A stretch of 64,000 nucleotides of DNA from Carya illinoinensis. Its lineage: Eukaryota; Streptophyta; Magnoliopsida; Fagales; Juglandaceae. Positions 35,284 through 47,530 of this stretch are shown here, one piece after another. Both the position numbers and the translations under genes were made by a program. Location of the stretch: assembly GCF_018687715.1 (NCBI RefSeq), contig NC_056762.1:20783364-20847363 (forward strand), given 5' to 3'. Positions within the stretch are counted from its first letter, which is position 1. The number at the start of each line of letters is the position of its first letter. The notes under the pieces are model-generated. The model was not told the origin of the DNA and searched no databases. It saw only the letters and a program-made list of their open reading frames with translations.

Positions 35284-36226
35284 TAGGCTGTTAGTGACTT
35301 CTGCAAATACCAGATGAAAAATAAAAAATACTATACCTAATTTTGTGCGATGGTTCGTCAAATTAAGAGCAAAAAAATGTTGTTTAAGGTGCTGGATATG
35401 TCCTCAGCGGGCACTTCAAAACAAAGACTATGAAAGGCATGGCCACTATTGGTCAATTGAGTTATCCTACAACAAAGAGAGAGCGGAGGGAGAGATGTAC
35501 AGAGCAAATAAAGAGAGAACTGGAAAGAGGGGGGTGAGAGATATTGAACGAGGAAATCAGAGAGAGCGTAACACATCAGAGTGGGAGAAATGTTGGCTTC
35601 ATGGTGTATGGTGGCACACGGAGACTCTATCTTAGTGACTATAAACAGAGGTTATCAGGGTTATAGGAGAGTGATGTCGGGAGGCCTGATTGTGCAACTG
35701 AAGGGGGCAATGAAACTGGCCATACGTGCGGCTGTTAGCAGTTGGGTGAGTGGCAGGGCTTGCAAGTGTAGAGAGGGAGAGAATAACAGAGAGTCAGTGA
35801 AGAGAGAACACAGGGAGAGAAAAATCTTATCGGCATCGACAACAGGGAGAGGGAGGCAGCGGCACCACAGGGTTGGCAGCAACGATCGACATTGCTCAGG
35901 CGGTAGAACTCGTTGGCGCCCAAGCCCTAGAAACTGAACACGGAGCCATACAACACATCACGAAATTGCATGGAGAGGGAGAACTGTAGGCTATATTTGA
36001 GAGAGAGGTGGGCACAATGAGATAAAGAGGGAGTTGCGGTTGTCGGTTACAAAGGGGAGGACATGAAAAGGGTGGTGTTGTGGGGATAAGTGGTGCTGAG
36101 TTGAGGCTGTGTGAAACACGGGAAGGAAATTATCGGGGTTGGGGGAGAGATGGGAGGGAAGAAAAGAAAAAAAAAGGAAAAAAATACAATGGGCCTAGGT
36201 CTGGCTAGGGTTTGGGTCTAATGAGC
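35284..36226. other. Unclassified repeat-like DNA, possible LTR
   Basis: The 35450-36170 stretch is GA-rich on the plus strand. It is followed by GGGTTTGGGTCTAATGAGC and GGGTATTACA just before the LINE. Read on the minus strand it would start TGTAATACCC, a common Gypsy LTR start, with a pyrimidine-rich body. I find no matching partner LTR in the window. Apparent frames (35345-35635, 35581-35937) are low-complexity. Confidence 0.35.
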
Positions 36227-36240
36227 TTGGGTATTACATC
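36227..36240 (+). repeat. Target-site duplication, left copy (LINE B)
   Basis: TTGGGTATTACATC lies directly beside the T14 run (the element's poly-A tail) and recurs at 44024-44037 without a mismatch. Confidence 0.9.
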
Positions 36241-36285
36241 TTTTTTTTTTTTTTGAAAGGAACACTTGTATTCAGTAACAATCGA

Positions 36286-39200
36286 TTACAAAAGAGAAGC
36301 AATACATAAAGGAACATCCTCAATGTCAACAAGGACATCATTGATGTGTAAAGCATCTCTAGCTAAGTAATGAGCCAAACTATTACAACTTCTAGGAACA
36401 TAATCAACTGAAAAAGTTTCAAATCTCAGCAACAACTGTTTGATATCAGTAATGATCAAACCAGTCTGTTTCCAGCTATCTTTGTTGCCTTTGATGTCAT
36501 TCACTACATTCATAGCATCCCCTTCAAGTTTGATCTGTTTTAGTCCAATGTCTAGAGCCAGTTTGACAGAATGTAGAGCTCCAATAGCCTCAGCCAAGTA
36601 AGGGTTAGGAAATAGAGATATGCACATCCTCATGCAAACAATCACCCTTCCTTCCCAATCCCAAATAATAGTCCCCACACCCACTTTGCAATTCACTTTA
36701 TCCACTGTAGAATTCTAGTTGATTTTGTACACATCAACAGGTGGAGCACTCCATTGAATCGACTGAGGTATGATTGTAGGATTAGTTGTCTGTTGAGAGA
36801 AAAGAGCATTGAGACCTTTAAGTTTCTGATTTGCCTATCTCACAATCAGTTGAGGGGGGGAAAAAGTTTGGTTAAAAACCAAATCATTCCTTCTTCTCCA
36901 AATTTTCCATGCCACAACAACTACTTCCATTAAAACTTCATCTTTAAGATCCTACAACATATGCATCAACAAGCTTTTGAAAGAAATCTGGTTCATACAT
37001 TGTTTCTGCAGTTTTGATGAGCAAAGACACCACACATCCCTAGCTGCCTCGCACTTCCATAAGACATGTTCCACAGATTCTTCATGGTGATTGCAGATAG
37101 GACACCAAGGTTCATTTACAACCTTTCTCTTAAAAAGATTTAGTTTTGTTGGAAGGCTATTATGACATGCTTTCCACAAAAACAATTTCTCTGCATTTGG
37201 AACTTTAATCCTCCAAAGCTTGTTCCAGTTTTCACTATCAACAAGAGTTTGAGAATGCTAGCCTTTAGCTCTCTGATGAAGCTCAAGTTGAAGATGATAT
37301 GCACTTCAAACAGAGAAAATTCCATTAGAAGTACATCTCCAGATAACTTTATCAGGACTGTTGCATAAACTTATAGGGATCTGTCTAATTATTTCAGCTT
37401 CCCTCTGTAGAAAAACTTGATCAATTAAATCTGTCTTCCAGGTTTTGGCTTCATGGTCAATAAGTGCAGAAACATATTCCTCAGGATGAAAAGAAGTAAT
37501 AGGACTTTGAACTTTGAAAGAAGTTGGAATAGGCAGCCATTTATGGTGCCATATCTTAGTGCCTGCTCCATCCAAAATAAACCTTCTTCCAACAAAGGTT
37601 TAGCAGCCATAAGACTCCTCTATACAAGGGATGAGTTCCTTGGAATTGTAGCATTTAGGAATTGGCCATCAGGATAATATTTAGAGGAGAGAACTTTTGC
37701 TGCAAGAGAGTGAGGGAAATGAAGTAATCTCCATCCTTGTTTAGCCAACATTGCATGATTAAAATGTTCAAGATCTCTGAATCCTAAACCCCACACTGCT
37801 TTGGCCTTAACCATCTTATCCCAGTGACACCAACACATCTTTCTCTCCTTAGCTTTCGGACCCCACCGGAACTGTTGAGTCAATCGACCAATTTCTAATA
37901 GGAGAGACTTAGGAATCTTAAATACACCCATGCAATAAGTAGGGATAGCTTGGATAATGGACTTGATAAGGATCTCTTTGCCAGCCTGAGATAAAAACTT
38001 CAATTTTCAGTTGCTAATCCTCCCTCTAACTTTGTCAATAATACTTCTAAAGGCCTTGGTTTTTGATCTTCCAATCTCCACAGGAAGACCTAAGTATTTG
38101 TCATAAGGTAGAGAGGATTGAATTCCTGCCACTTGAGTGATTAGATCTCGAGCTTCATCATTAGTATTTTTGCTGAACAAAATTGATGTTTTTTCCTTAT
38201 TGAGTCTTTGACCACTTGCCAGCTCATAGGTTTCAAGAAGATGAGATAACCTGGCCCATTCCAATGGGTTTACTATATAGAAAAGAAGACAGTCATCTGC
38301 AAAAAAACAGATGGCTTATTCTCACCTGATTCTACCCAATGGAACACCTGTAACAGCACCAATCCCTTCAGCATTTTGGATCATTCTACTTAGAGATTCA
38401 GCACAAATAATAAAAAGGTAAGGAGACAAAGGGTCTCCTTGCTTTATTCCCCGAGAAGGAGTAAAGGAGCTTTGAGGAATTCCATTTAAAAGAACAGAAT
38501 AAGACATAGTAGAAACACATTTCAGAATAACATCAACCCATTTAGAGTCAAATCCCATCCTTAACATGACAGCTTGAAGAAATGACCATTCAATCCTATC
38601 ATATGCCTTGCTCATATCCAACTTTAAAGCCATGAACCCTTCTTTCCCTCTGATCTGAGTTTGCATAGAGTGCATAGCTTCAAAAGCCACCACTACATTA
38701 TCAGTTATCAACCTGTTGGGAACAAAGGCACTTTGAGTGTTAGAGATCAACTGAGATAAGAATAGTTTAAGCCTGTTGGCCAGAACCTTAGCCAAGATCT
38801 TGTATATTACGTTACATAAGCTTATAGGCCTAAACTCAGTTACTCTTGAAGGATTTTTCACTTTGGGGATGAGAGCAATATAAGTTGCATTGAAGTCCTT
38901 AGGCCACTCAGCAGCTAGAAAGGCATTATTGACAGTTGAACATATATTAGGACCAATCACACCCAATGATTTTGGTAAAAAATAGCAGGAAAACCATCAG
39001 GTCCTGGAGAACCAAGACCATTCATATTAAATACAGCCCTTTCAATTTCTTCATTAGAGATCCCTTTTGTAAGAACTACATTCATTTCTTGAGTGACCAT
39101 AGGTTGTATATTCTGGAGGCATTCTTCAAAATTGACAAGCTCTGTAGAAGTAAATAGATGACTGAAGAAGGAATGAAACAAGGAGCCCAATTCTTCTAGA

Positions 39201-40369
39201 TTTTCAACTATACGACCCTCATCATCTGTTATTCTTTTGATAGAGTTGACTTTCCTTCTTTGGGAAGCACATTTGTGAAAAAATTTAGTATTTCTGTCCC
39301 CCTCTTTCAGCCACTGTTGCTTTGCCCTTTGCTTCCATCTTAAGTCCTCTTCCTCCATTAATGTGTCCACTTCTCTCTTGAGTTGATAAATCTCAGAATT
39401 TCTGTTTCCTCTATTAATGCTTTGCAACTGTTTAATTTGGTTTCTTTTGGATTGGATCACATGCTTAGTACTTTGGCTAGTAGTCTTACTCCACTGGGAC
39501 AATTCCTCACTGCATCTTTTCAAGCCTTGCATAGATTCTTTAATCCTTGAATGCTGTAGTAATGTATTTCCCCATGCTCTTTTAATCACTTCCTCACAAC
39601 CATCTCTTAAAAACCAACTGGCTTCATATCTAAATGGTCTTGAACCAGAGGCTCTAATTAAGTTTTCACTGCTAAATAAAAGGAGAATAGGTGCATGATC
39701 TGAACATTGAGCTGCAAGTGTTGATACAGAGCAATCAGGAAAACAATCAAACCAATCTTGATTACCCAATGCCCTATCCAGTTTTTCTTTAGTAAAAGAA
39801 TCCCCGTCCCTTTTATTACTCCAAGTAAAGAAATCACCTTGGAATGGAACCTCTCTCAAAGCACAATCTTCCATGGCAATTCTGAAATCCTCCATCAATC
39901 TGAAACGCCTGTCTGCTGCACCAAATTTTTCATAACTATGGAGGACTTCATTAAAATCCCGAATACAAATCCAGGGCATATTAACAGTAGGCTTTATGGC
40001 CCTAAGAAGCTCCCAACTAGCAGCCCTTCTAGCAACTTCAGGAAACCCGTAAAATCCTGTTAGAAAATAAGGACTTTGCTCACCCTCAGCAGACACCTTT
40101 AATGAGATATGATGCTGAGTATAAGTCAATAATTCCACCTTCATTTGATCTTTCCACAAGAAACAAATCCCACCACTTAATCCCTTACTCTCAATAACAA
40201 AACTGTGCTGGTAACCAAGTTTATTCCTAATACTTTCCACCTTATTCCTGTTACACTTTGTTTCCATTAAAGAAACAAAGTTTGGGCACTTAGAGCACAC
40301 CGGGTGGTGCAACTCACGAACTGTTTGATGGTTCCCAAGCCCTCGACAGTTCCAACTTATGCAACTCAT
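36286..40369 (-). pseudogene. LINE B ORF2: endonuclease / reverse transcriptase / zf-RVT / RNase H
   Basis: The start is ATG at 40369, opening MSCISWNCRGLGN, the standard plant LINE endonuclease N-terminus. The first 470 residues hold the APE-type endonuclease. Its GDFN box reads RDFN (Gly to Arg) and SDHAP is intact. RT follows: FRPISLCNVIYKILAK, YDRIEWSFLQ, GIKQGDPLSPYLF and F-A-D-D near 38296-38310. zf-RVT lies at 37185-36952 (C-x2-C...H-x4-C in CPICNHHEESVEHVLWKC). RNase H lies at 36705-36286 and ends SCNSLAHYLARDA. A frameshift near 38960, one or two around 38310 and a TGA near 38006 interrupt the frame. The protein would nick DNA and prime reverse transcription. Confidence 0.9.
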
Positions 40370-40481
40370 TAGGCTTGGTGGGGCTGCAAGGCAGCCACCA
40401 CCATATTATCAACAAATGACTCCACAGTTGTCTTTTGTTTTTTCTCATGTTGAGAAGACATATGCATAAAGGAGTTAGATC

Positions 40482-40907
40482 TCAAAGCTTTTTTTTTTTT
40501 TTGTCACCAGTAACTTGTAAATTTGGATCAGAAATAATATCCTTACCTGGTTCCTCACGTGCCTTCATTTTCCAGATGGATTTCCTTTTCATTAAAGGAG
40601 ATTGTGATTGGGAGCTAAAGGTAAAAAGATCAGCACCAGCTTCAGGTCCATGTGTAACCATCTCCATAGGCAGTAGGCTTTCAATAACACGTGGATCATT
40701 CTGGAGATTACTTGTTATTATAGGAGCCAATAACTCAGTTTGATTATTCTTTAAAACTGATCCATTCCTACCTTCAGTTACTTGAAAGGGACAGGCCTGC
40801 TGCATGATAGTAACCTCTCCTTTATTGGAAGTAACTGCCTTGAGTGAAAGCTCCTTTTGTAAAGGCTCCTCAGAATGACCTCTAGTTGCGACTAAACTTT
40901 GACTCAA
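40482..40907 (-). pseudogene. LINE B ORF1, C-terminal part after the LTR insertion
   Basis: The frame reading SQSLVATRGHSEEPLQKEL continues ORF1 on the far side of the LTR insertion. Removing the insertion and one copy of CTCAA puts GEETGG, a stop codon and then LSQSL in a single frame. It ends in a lysine-rich run (KKKKL) at 40482, about 110 bp before the ORF2 ATG. It has no domain of its own. Confidence 0.7.
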
Positions 40908-43075
40908 ATTAATGAATCAAAAATCTAGTGCAGTTTTACCTGCAAGTATACAGGCGTTGTAGTATCTTACAGGATCGAATCCACAGGGAAAGTTGCTTAA
41001 AATTAAACTTGTTGAAAAAATGTGAAAAACTTCACAAAGAGAAAACAATAGGATGATATATACAATGGATGGAAGAGGTTACTAGTCATGGACTAGATTC
41101 ATATTTTTAGATGTTTGATTGTCGGATTGAAATGTAAATGACTAACAAATTAAATTCAGAGATTAATAAAACTAAATTAAGAACTAAACTAGATTAGAAA
41201 ATAATTGACAAAACATGCATTGAAAATTGAAAATGCATAAAACCAATATTCTAGGGTTTATCATTGTATCACAAATTCTCAATTTAAACCATAACAATTG
41301 TAATCACTATTAAAATGAAAGTTTAATGAAACAATAAAAATACATAACATGAAATAAGTACACAACAATTAAATTACCCAACTTTAAACAAAAACAAAAG
41401 CTCTCTACCAAATCCTTCTTGCAATAAATTAAAAATCTAAAACAACCCAAGCTTAAAAAAAAGAAAATGGCATGAAGAAAAATAAACTTGCAAACTCCAA
41501 ACGATGAACACAAACGAGAGAAAGGAAAAAGAAATGCTCAACGCTACAACCGAAAAGAATAAAAACTAAATATGAGAAGCAAAACTATAGAACTGAACTA
41601 AACAAAATTGAATACAAGAAAATAATTTCCAACCGCCTAGTTCATGAGGTCTCAAAGTAAAAGCAATACAATAAATGAAAAAACTAAAACTAACGTGCTG
41701 CTGCTGCTAGCTTCTAAATGAAAGTGAAACAAGTAAACAAAAACTATAACTTTACGTGGTGCTGCTACTAGCTTCTAAACAGAAAATAAAACAAGTCCAA
41801 AAACTGAACTCTAAAACTGAAAACTGCTTCTTCTAAACAGAAAAGAAAATAAGTAAAGAACTGAAACTGCAACTGCCGTGCTTCTTCTATGTCTGAACGA
41901 AAAGCATGAAAGAAAGCTTGAAGCTAAGCTATCGAACTCCCCCTTTGCTGCTGCTGCTACCAGCTATAAATAGCTGCACGTCCAGCTGCTCCAGCTAACC
42001 CATGTGTTCTCCTGCTGCCCCTGATGCTAAAGGCTACCACTGCACGTCCAGCTACTCGGAAAAGAGAGAACAAATCTGCTGCTGCATGTGCATGGTTCTG
42101 TTCTGTCAAAGTTGAAGGCCAGGCGCTGCTTTATTCTTCTGCCGATCTGCTGCAAGTTCGTGTGAATTTCTTTCTGCATGTGTGTTGCCCGAATGAGTGT
42201 TCTGCTTGTGTGAGCTGGTGTGAGTTGGTTGCTGTGTGCTGTCCGAATGAGGTTGCTGCACGTTCAGGTTGGTCCCATGCATGGTTTTGCTTTGCTGCTG
42301 TCCGCATGTGCATTTCTTTTGCTGTCAATGTGTTTTCTGCATGTGTGCATGTGTGTGTCCACTACATGTCTGCATGTGTGTTGTCCATGTGAGTTTCCTT
42401 GCATAAAACCGAACCTGACTTCAAAACACTTCATGTTTTGGTTCGGCCTGTTGGCCACTTACTAGGCCCTTTAATAAGCACAAGTTTGAATATAGGGCCA
42501 TTTAGTTTGTTTATTTTGGTTTTAGTCCAGCCCATAAAGGATCTATTTGTTACCATGTACCCACTGCCCACATTTACATTTCAAAAGACATCAAGCACAA
42601 TGAAAAACATTTTCCTTTTGCACATTTGTCTCAGCCCATCTTTGAGCCACTTGAACCCACTCACGTTCCCTTGCCTATTCTCAATCCAGCTTTGAGCCAA
42701 CTCAATCCTTCTCCATCAATCTTAGGGCCCATACTTTCTTCACCATCATCCTCTAGCTCTCTTTCTTCCAACTCAATATCACCACCTACACTGCATCATG
42801 CACATATGGTTGTCACTTGTTCACAAACAATAAAAATAACACTCAAAAATAAATTAAAAGAAAAATAGATTATCACAAATAAACTATATATGTGAGGAAA
42901 TATTGTCCCATTAAATCATAGTTATAAAATTAAGCATAAACATGATATTAATCAATTAAAAATCGTAACTCGTATTTATGCTTATTAACTATTTTTTTCA
43001 TTTAAAACCAATAATAGTGTCATGAAGAATTTAAAATACATTGGTTTTAAATAGCTAAAACATACAATATTTCAG
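40908..43075. mobile_element. Athila-like solo LTR inserted in LINE B ORF1
   Basis: About 2.17 kb of non-coding DNA splits ORF1 and is flanked by CTCAA at 40903-40907 and 43076-43080. It shares landmarks with the Athila LTRs at 21535 and 30598: ATCGAATCCACAGGGA near the start, GCATGTGCATGGTTCTGTT, and CATGTGTG-rich sequence in the distal half. TGAATC (40913) and TTTCA (43074) would be the LTR tips. That leaves five and one unexplained bases between the tips and the duplications, so the borders are imperfect. Frames at 42024-42465 come from CTG/CATGTG repeats. Confidence 0.7.
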
Positions 43076-43080
43076 CTCAA

Positions 43081-43938
43081 TCAACCTCCAGTTTCCTCCC
43101 CAATAGAAGTGCCACCACCTTCCTCCTCCCTTGGCCGATCAAAACCACCACCTTCACCACCATACTTTTTCACTTCAGACAGTCTACTTTTGGTTGAGGT
43201 AGCCCTTAACCATGGACCAAATTGCAGCTCTTCACTATCATCTCTATGCATGAGAGGACAGTTTTTACCTTTGTGTTTGAGGACTCCACATTTGAAACAG
43301 AAATTTTGTAACCTTTCATATTTGAATGCAATCCAATTCCTCTGTTCACCACTTTGCACCCATCTACCACGAATCAATGGTTCAAAGATCTTGACACTCA
43401 CTTTTACTCGAAGACTCCTGCCCCAACCTGTGCCATCCTTCTTCACTTCCACTTCAAGAACCTCCCCAATTGCAGAAGCAATAAGCTTCCCATATTCCTG
43501 ATTCATACCTGCAAGGGGCAAATTATGAAGTTGCACCCAGAATGGCTCTTGTGTAAAAGAAATGGCATTGATAGGGAGGCTGCCATCAACTTCTTGCAAG
43601 GCAACCAAATATCTGTCAAAGGTCCATGGTCGACCTTGCAGGACTTTTTCTCTATCTGTCAACAACTGGAATTCAATAAGAATAGAATTGTCACCCACCA
43701 CTAGGAACTCCACCCAACCCTTCAACCTCCAAACCATCACCATTGTTGTTTTGAAAGCTTCTGTGTTGATAGGTTTATCTGAAGTAATCAAAGAAAGAAG
43801 ACAATGTTTCCCCTTCAATGACGCTTCTTGTATGGAATGATCAGATAAAACAACCACCTGCTCTTCTACATCTGAGAGTTTGAGCCCCTCCCATAAAGAT
43901 GTCAACCTGTCCGTAGCCATGCATGCACAAAACTCCAC
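43081..43938 (-). pseudogene. LINE B ORF1, N-terminal part (DUF4283 and CCHC knuckle)
   Basis: A 285-residue open frame starts 85 bp inside the element's 5' end. Residues about 35-175 form the DUF4283 domain (MVMVWRLKGWVEFLVVGDNS, then FWVQLHNLPLAGM). FKYERLQNFCFKCGVLKHKG leads into the zinc knuckle C-x2-C-x4-H-x4-C (CFKCGVLKHKGKNC, residues about 217-230). The Gly- and Arg-rich tail ends at a TGA that sits exactly at the LTR junction. The family role is binding LINE RNA. The N-terminal domains are intact, but the full protein would lack the C-terminal part encoded beyond the insertion. Confidence 0.88.
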
Positions 43939-44023
43939 AGCCTAAAGCTGAGAGACAAAAACTCTGACACAAGCAGAGAGAAAAACCTTACTCTAGCAGA
44001 GAGAAGGACTCCTCATGCTTCCG

Positions 44024-44037
44024 GTTGGGTATTACAT
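44024..44037 (+). repeat. Target-site duplication, right copy (LINE B)
   Basis: TTGGGTATTACATC is identical to 36227-36240 and marks the 5' end of the minus-strand LINE. Confidence 0.9.
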
Positions 44038-45130
44038 CTTTGATCTCTTTTACTCCTATGTGATTAGTGAACTTTGATTATGATCCACTAGTCAATAAAG
44101 AATTTCTTCTATGTGATTAGTGAACTTTCATTATGATCCACTAGTCAATAAAGAATTTCTTCAAGCTGTTTTATATTTGCTTGTTAGAGCGAGCCTAACT
44201 CATTTCAAATTAATTGTTGAAGTGATCAATTACTTTTTTCAATTTTTTATAAAAAAGTTTAATCTATTTCAACTAACTTCATACATTCAAACATGTTTAT
44301 TAACTTATTTACATTCAAATGTATCTTACTAAGATCTACAAATTAAATACCACTATTTATCGATCAACTTAGATCATCTAAAATCATTTCAGCATTCAAG
44401 TGCAGAATTCAAATATTGATATCTGGTGTGATATATTGTTGCATTAAAATTAGAAAGTTGAACTACCAAGAAAAAATGCAAACAAAAAGTTCTAATTATA
44501 ATTAAACAAATTGATCATATCCTGCATAAATGAATTCCTAATCATCTAGATGTTAATTAACGTCATCTACATATTCTTGTGATCTATATCATGATGATGA
44601 AGGCTAGGGTTTCCTCTTGAATAACTTGAATTAATGTTGATTTAAAACCTACCGTTATATATGTCTATCCATCTAAATTGGCAATGGAACTATCGGATAT
44701 CTTGAAACCACGATTTCTTTGTGGACTTGGGTGCTGTGCTCATGTAAGTTACGTTTAGATGCTGAAATGATTTAAGATGATATCTAAATAGTAAAAAAAA
44801 ATAGTGAGTAGTTTGTGAATAAAAATGAATTTTTTATAAACAGAAATCATGACTTATCGAACACAATATTAATGTCGCGATCACTATATGAGGTCGGGTG
44901 GTACTACATGGACTCTGAAATTATGTTTATATAAGTATTTTTCACTTATTTACTTCTTTTATTGTGTTTAGTTTTACCAATGAATAATATAGCAACCTCG
45001 AGATGTTTTTGGTAACTTTTTTACAATGGAACTACAGGTATAAGCAATAAACTCATGAATATAATACTAGCAGGTTTCTTATTTTGTCCAACAGAAAAAT
45101 TCTTAAGAAAAATATAATCAATATATATAT
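44038..45130. other. AT-rich spacer with a 53-bp tandem duplication
   Basis: There is no coding potential. A 53-bp unit starting CTATGTGATTAGTGAACTTT is repeated once directly (44056-44108 and 44109-44161) with one mismatch. The stretch around 44750-44850 has a GATGCTGAAATGATT...AATAGTGAGTAG style seen in some plant MITEs, but I find no terminal repeats. Confidence 0.55.
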
Positions 45131-45772
45131 TGTTAGAGGATTTTTTCTTTGGGTCCAATAGGCCTAGTGGCCAAACCCAATACCCATGAGCCTGTACCAA
45201 CCAAGCTTACATGTGAACCCGACTATAGGGCTCTTGACCCTTATAAACCGAATTCGGGGCCTTGGAGTAGAGGATGGCCACAACCCAGGAAGTGCAGGAA
45301 ATCTGCCTCTATGCAAAGGGATGAAGAACACACCATCTCGATAGGACTAAACCTTAAGATGAACCAGAGGGTCACGCCACATTAAATGCGCTCACTTAAG
45401 GGACACGCTGCATTAAATGCATTTCCTAGAGAGACATACAACATTAAATGGGTATGGCAAAAGGGATTTCCGGAGGACACTCCTCCCCTTAGCCATAGGG
45501 CATGGCTGCTTGACCCTCGAAGCTAGATACAAAAAGGAACCCCTAGGTATCGAAAAGGGGTTACGTTCGATACACTCATTATGCCCTCTGAATTCTCTAT
45601 TTTCTCTCTATTCTCTTACATAGGTTTTTAGAGCATTATTGACTTAGGCATTGAAGGCTGCCCCGATAGTCCAAGGGCCACCTCCTGCTGATCTATTTTT
45701 TGTGTCCGCAGGTCACAAGCCTGAAGACTCGAATTGCTAAGAGCTCGTCCCATAGGCGTACAAAACACGACA
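45131..45772 (+). repeat. Tat-like 5' LTR
   Basis: The segment begins TGTTAGAGGA and ends about CACGACA. It carries the GCTGCCCCGATAGTCCAAGGGC / GTGTCCGCAGG style of sequence found near the end of Tat-type LTRs. There is no partner LTR in the window, so both ends are inferred from TG...CA and the PBS that follows. Confidence 0.55.
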
Positions 45773-45780
45773 TTAATAGT

Positions 45781-45797
45781 TGTGCCATTTGTGGGAT
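45781..45797 (+). other. Degraded primer binding site (Tat type)
   Basis: TGTGCCATTTGTGGGAT resembles the TGGCGCCGTCTGTGGGA site of Tat-group elements with several C-to-T type changes. Confidence 0.5.
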
Positions 45798-45844
45798 CCT
45801 AGAAAAATTTACTTGTCCTTCATATGCCTATAAGAACCCATTCT

Positions 45845-46650
45845 CAGACAATTCGAGATTAGGAGGAAGCAACCTCAACAGACATGGAAATCAGACTAGC
45901 AGCGATGGAGCAACTGATAGGGAGGTTGACCACGTAGGTGGGCATGCTTTGCGAGGAAAACAAGACCCTCAAGGATAACTCCCAAAGACCATTGCATGAT
46001 AAAGAACCCAGGACTAGTGAGCACCATGGGTCTAGAAATGCAGGGGGAGGTGACAACTAAGATGAAGAGGGGAAGATTATGTAGGATGAACTACGCAACC
46101 TCAAGGGGAAGTACGAGGAGATGCCTAGGAGGATGGGCAACTCGACATCAATGGACCAGTTGCTCATCAGCTCAGGTATGCTGTACATTGTAGAAGTAAT
46201 GGTGGTACCGCTACCTCCAAAGTTTTGGGTCCCTCTTATGGTGATGTATGATGGGACTCAAGACCCAGTCGAGCATTTCAAAACCTTCAAGGCTCATATG
46301 ACCTTGCATGGTTTTCTCGAGGAGGTGGCTTGCAAAGCCTTCCCATTAACCTTGAGAAGGCTAGCAAGAGTGGTTCGGTTCCTCCGCACTCAGCGGACAT
46401 TCCTTCTCACCATCAAGCAGAGAGAGGACAAGTGCCAGAAAGCATACCTTGCCTAAAAGCATACTTGAGAAGGAATGAAAAGGATGAGAAGATCACCCTG
46501 GTAGCGCTCCTAGCCCCTAGGGAAGTACGGCCTCTGTTTGCATTCATGGCAGAGCTGACCAAGAGAACTCCTGTCACCTTGTGGGAGTTCATGAACCAAG
46601 CCAACAACTTCATTAGCATCGGGGACACTCTTCGTGCCTAACTAAGCCAA
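45845..46650 (+). pseudogene. Tat-like gag remnant
   Basis: Gag would build the particle. Pieces in different frames align in order with Tat gag. First come PLPPKFWVPLMVMYDGTQDP, VEHFKTFKAHMTLHGF, and CKAFPLTLRRLARV (46121-46380). Then LTIKQREDKCQKAYL shifts into CLKAYLRRNEKDEKITLVAL and TLWEFMNQANNFISIGDTLR (46440-46641). The N-terminal portion before 46121 is degenerate. At least two frameshifts are present, and a segment expected between ARV and LLTIKQ is missing, so this copy is internally deleted. Confidence 0.72.
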
Positions 46651-47095
46651 GGAAGAAGGAATTGGATCAGGTAAAGAGGAAAGGAAAAGCCCTGGCTAAA
46701 GGCCCTGTCCGCGAAAAGGCCAAAAGGAGGCTACCCAAGAGGAGGAAGAGGAGCCCTTATAAAGGAATGCAACATACCAGTAGAACTGCTCAACGTTTGC
46801 CATCCAAAGGGATGAGTGCCAACCCGCCTAGGAGGACTACCAACCAGTTCGCAGCTACGGCACCTACAACTAGTCGACCACCCACAACATAGACGACTAT
46901 CGTTTCCCACAGGGAAAAGGGAACTGACACTGGGTGGATCAATTAGCACCAAGATATCCCTCTATCCGATAGTAAGAATAAGTGTGGAGGAGGCGATAAT
47001 GAGAAAGAAGCCCCAAAAGAAGCTATAGGCAAAGATGGGGAGAAAGCCCATGGAGGAAAGAAGCTGAGCAAGAACCCCTACGCGATCCCTCCCAA
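46651..47095 (+). other. Gag-protease linker remnant, low-complexity
   Basis: This Lys/Arg-rich coding-like stretch (KGKALAKGPVREKAKRR) probably derives from the basic tail of gag. Frameshifts and stops are frequent, and no CCHC motif is visible. Confidence 0.4.
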
Positions 47096-47530
47096 TTGCC
47101 ACACCGAGAAGTACCGCTGATGGGGAAGATCAAAACCATAGTGAGGGAATTCGTTTGCGGAGAAGAGACCTCTTCTAGAAGGAAGGTGCAGGATCGAAGG
47201 AAAGAACCTGCTCCCGTAATCTCCTTCAGGTGGATGGTGAAGAGGGATTCCTCTACCCACATGACGGCACTCTGGTGGTGACCATGCTAATCATTAACTT
47301 CACCATAAGGAGGATCCACATGTACAACGGCAGCACTCCCTGCATGGCCCCCATCATGGTTGACTTTCTGGTCGTGAAGGCCCCTTCCTCTTACAATGCT
47401 ATTGTTGGCTAGCCGACCCTCAACCAGCTTAAGCTGATCACCTTCACCTACCACCTAAAGATGAAGTTCTTGACTACTCAAGTGGTAGGAGAAATTCATG
47501 GGGAACAAGTCCTGGCGTGAGAGTGCTACA
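47096..47530 (+). pseudogene. Tat-like protease remnant
   Basis: The segment reads MGKIKTIVREFVCGEETSS, then PHDGTLVVTMLIINFTIRR, the region before the protease active site in Tat elements. The active-site text is HMYNGSTP where the family has V-D-N-G-S-S, so the catalytic Asp is lost (Tyr in its place). FLVVKAPSSYNAIVG, a stop and PTLNQLKLITFTYHLKMKF follow much sooner than usual, so part of the domain is deleted. Confidence 0.68.

Larger units (their letters stand above)
36241..44023 (-). mobile_element. LINE B: L1-type non-LTR retrotransposon, minus strand, nearly full-length
   Basis: The element is 7.8 kb, or about 5.6 kb without its LTR insertion. It has a poly-A tail (T14 at 36241-36254), a perfect 14-bp target duplication, ORF1 (43938-43081 plus 40907-40482, split by an LTR) and ORF2 (40369-36286). 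Few lesions are present compared with LINE A, and the RT active site F-A-D-D is intact. It is therefore the youngest-looking LINE in the window. It landed next to the TTACA end of a possible LTR. Confidence 0.92.

Noticed and set aside
35345..35937. Arg/Glu-rich frames that could pass for a small gene
   Set aside because: The GA-rich sequence has no recognised domain and the context is repeat-like. LTR leader sequence is more likely.
42024..42465. Cys/Val/His-rich frames
   Set aside because: CTG and CATGTG repeats within an Athila-like LTR generate them.
47023..47262. Minus-strand frames opposite the Tat protease
   Set aside because: The plus-strand text matches Tat protease, and the antisense frames are shadows.
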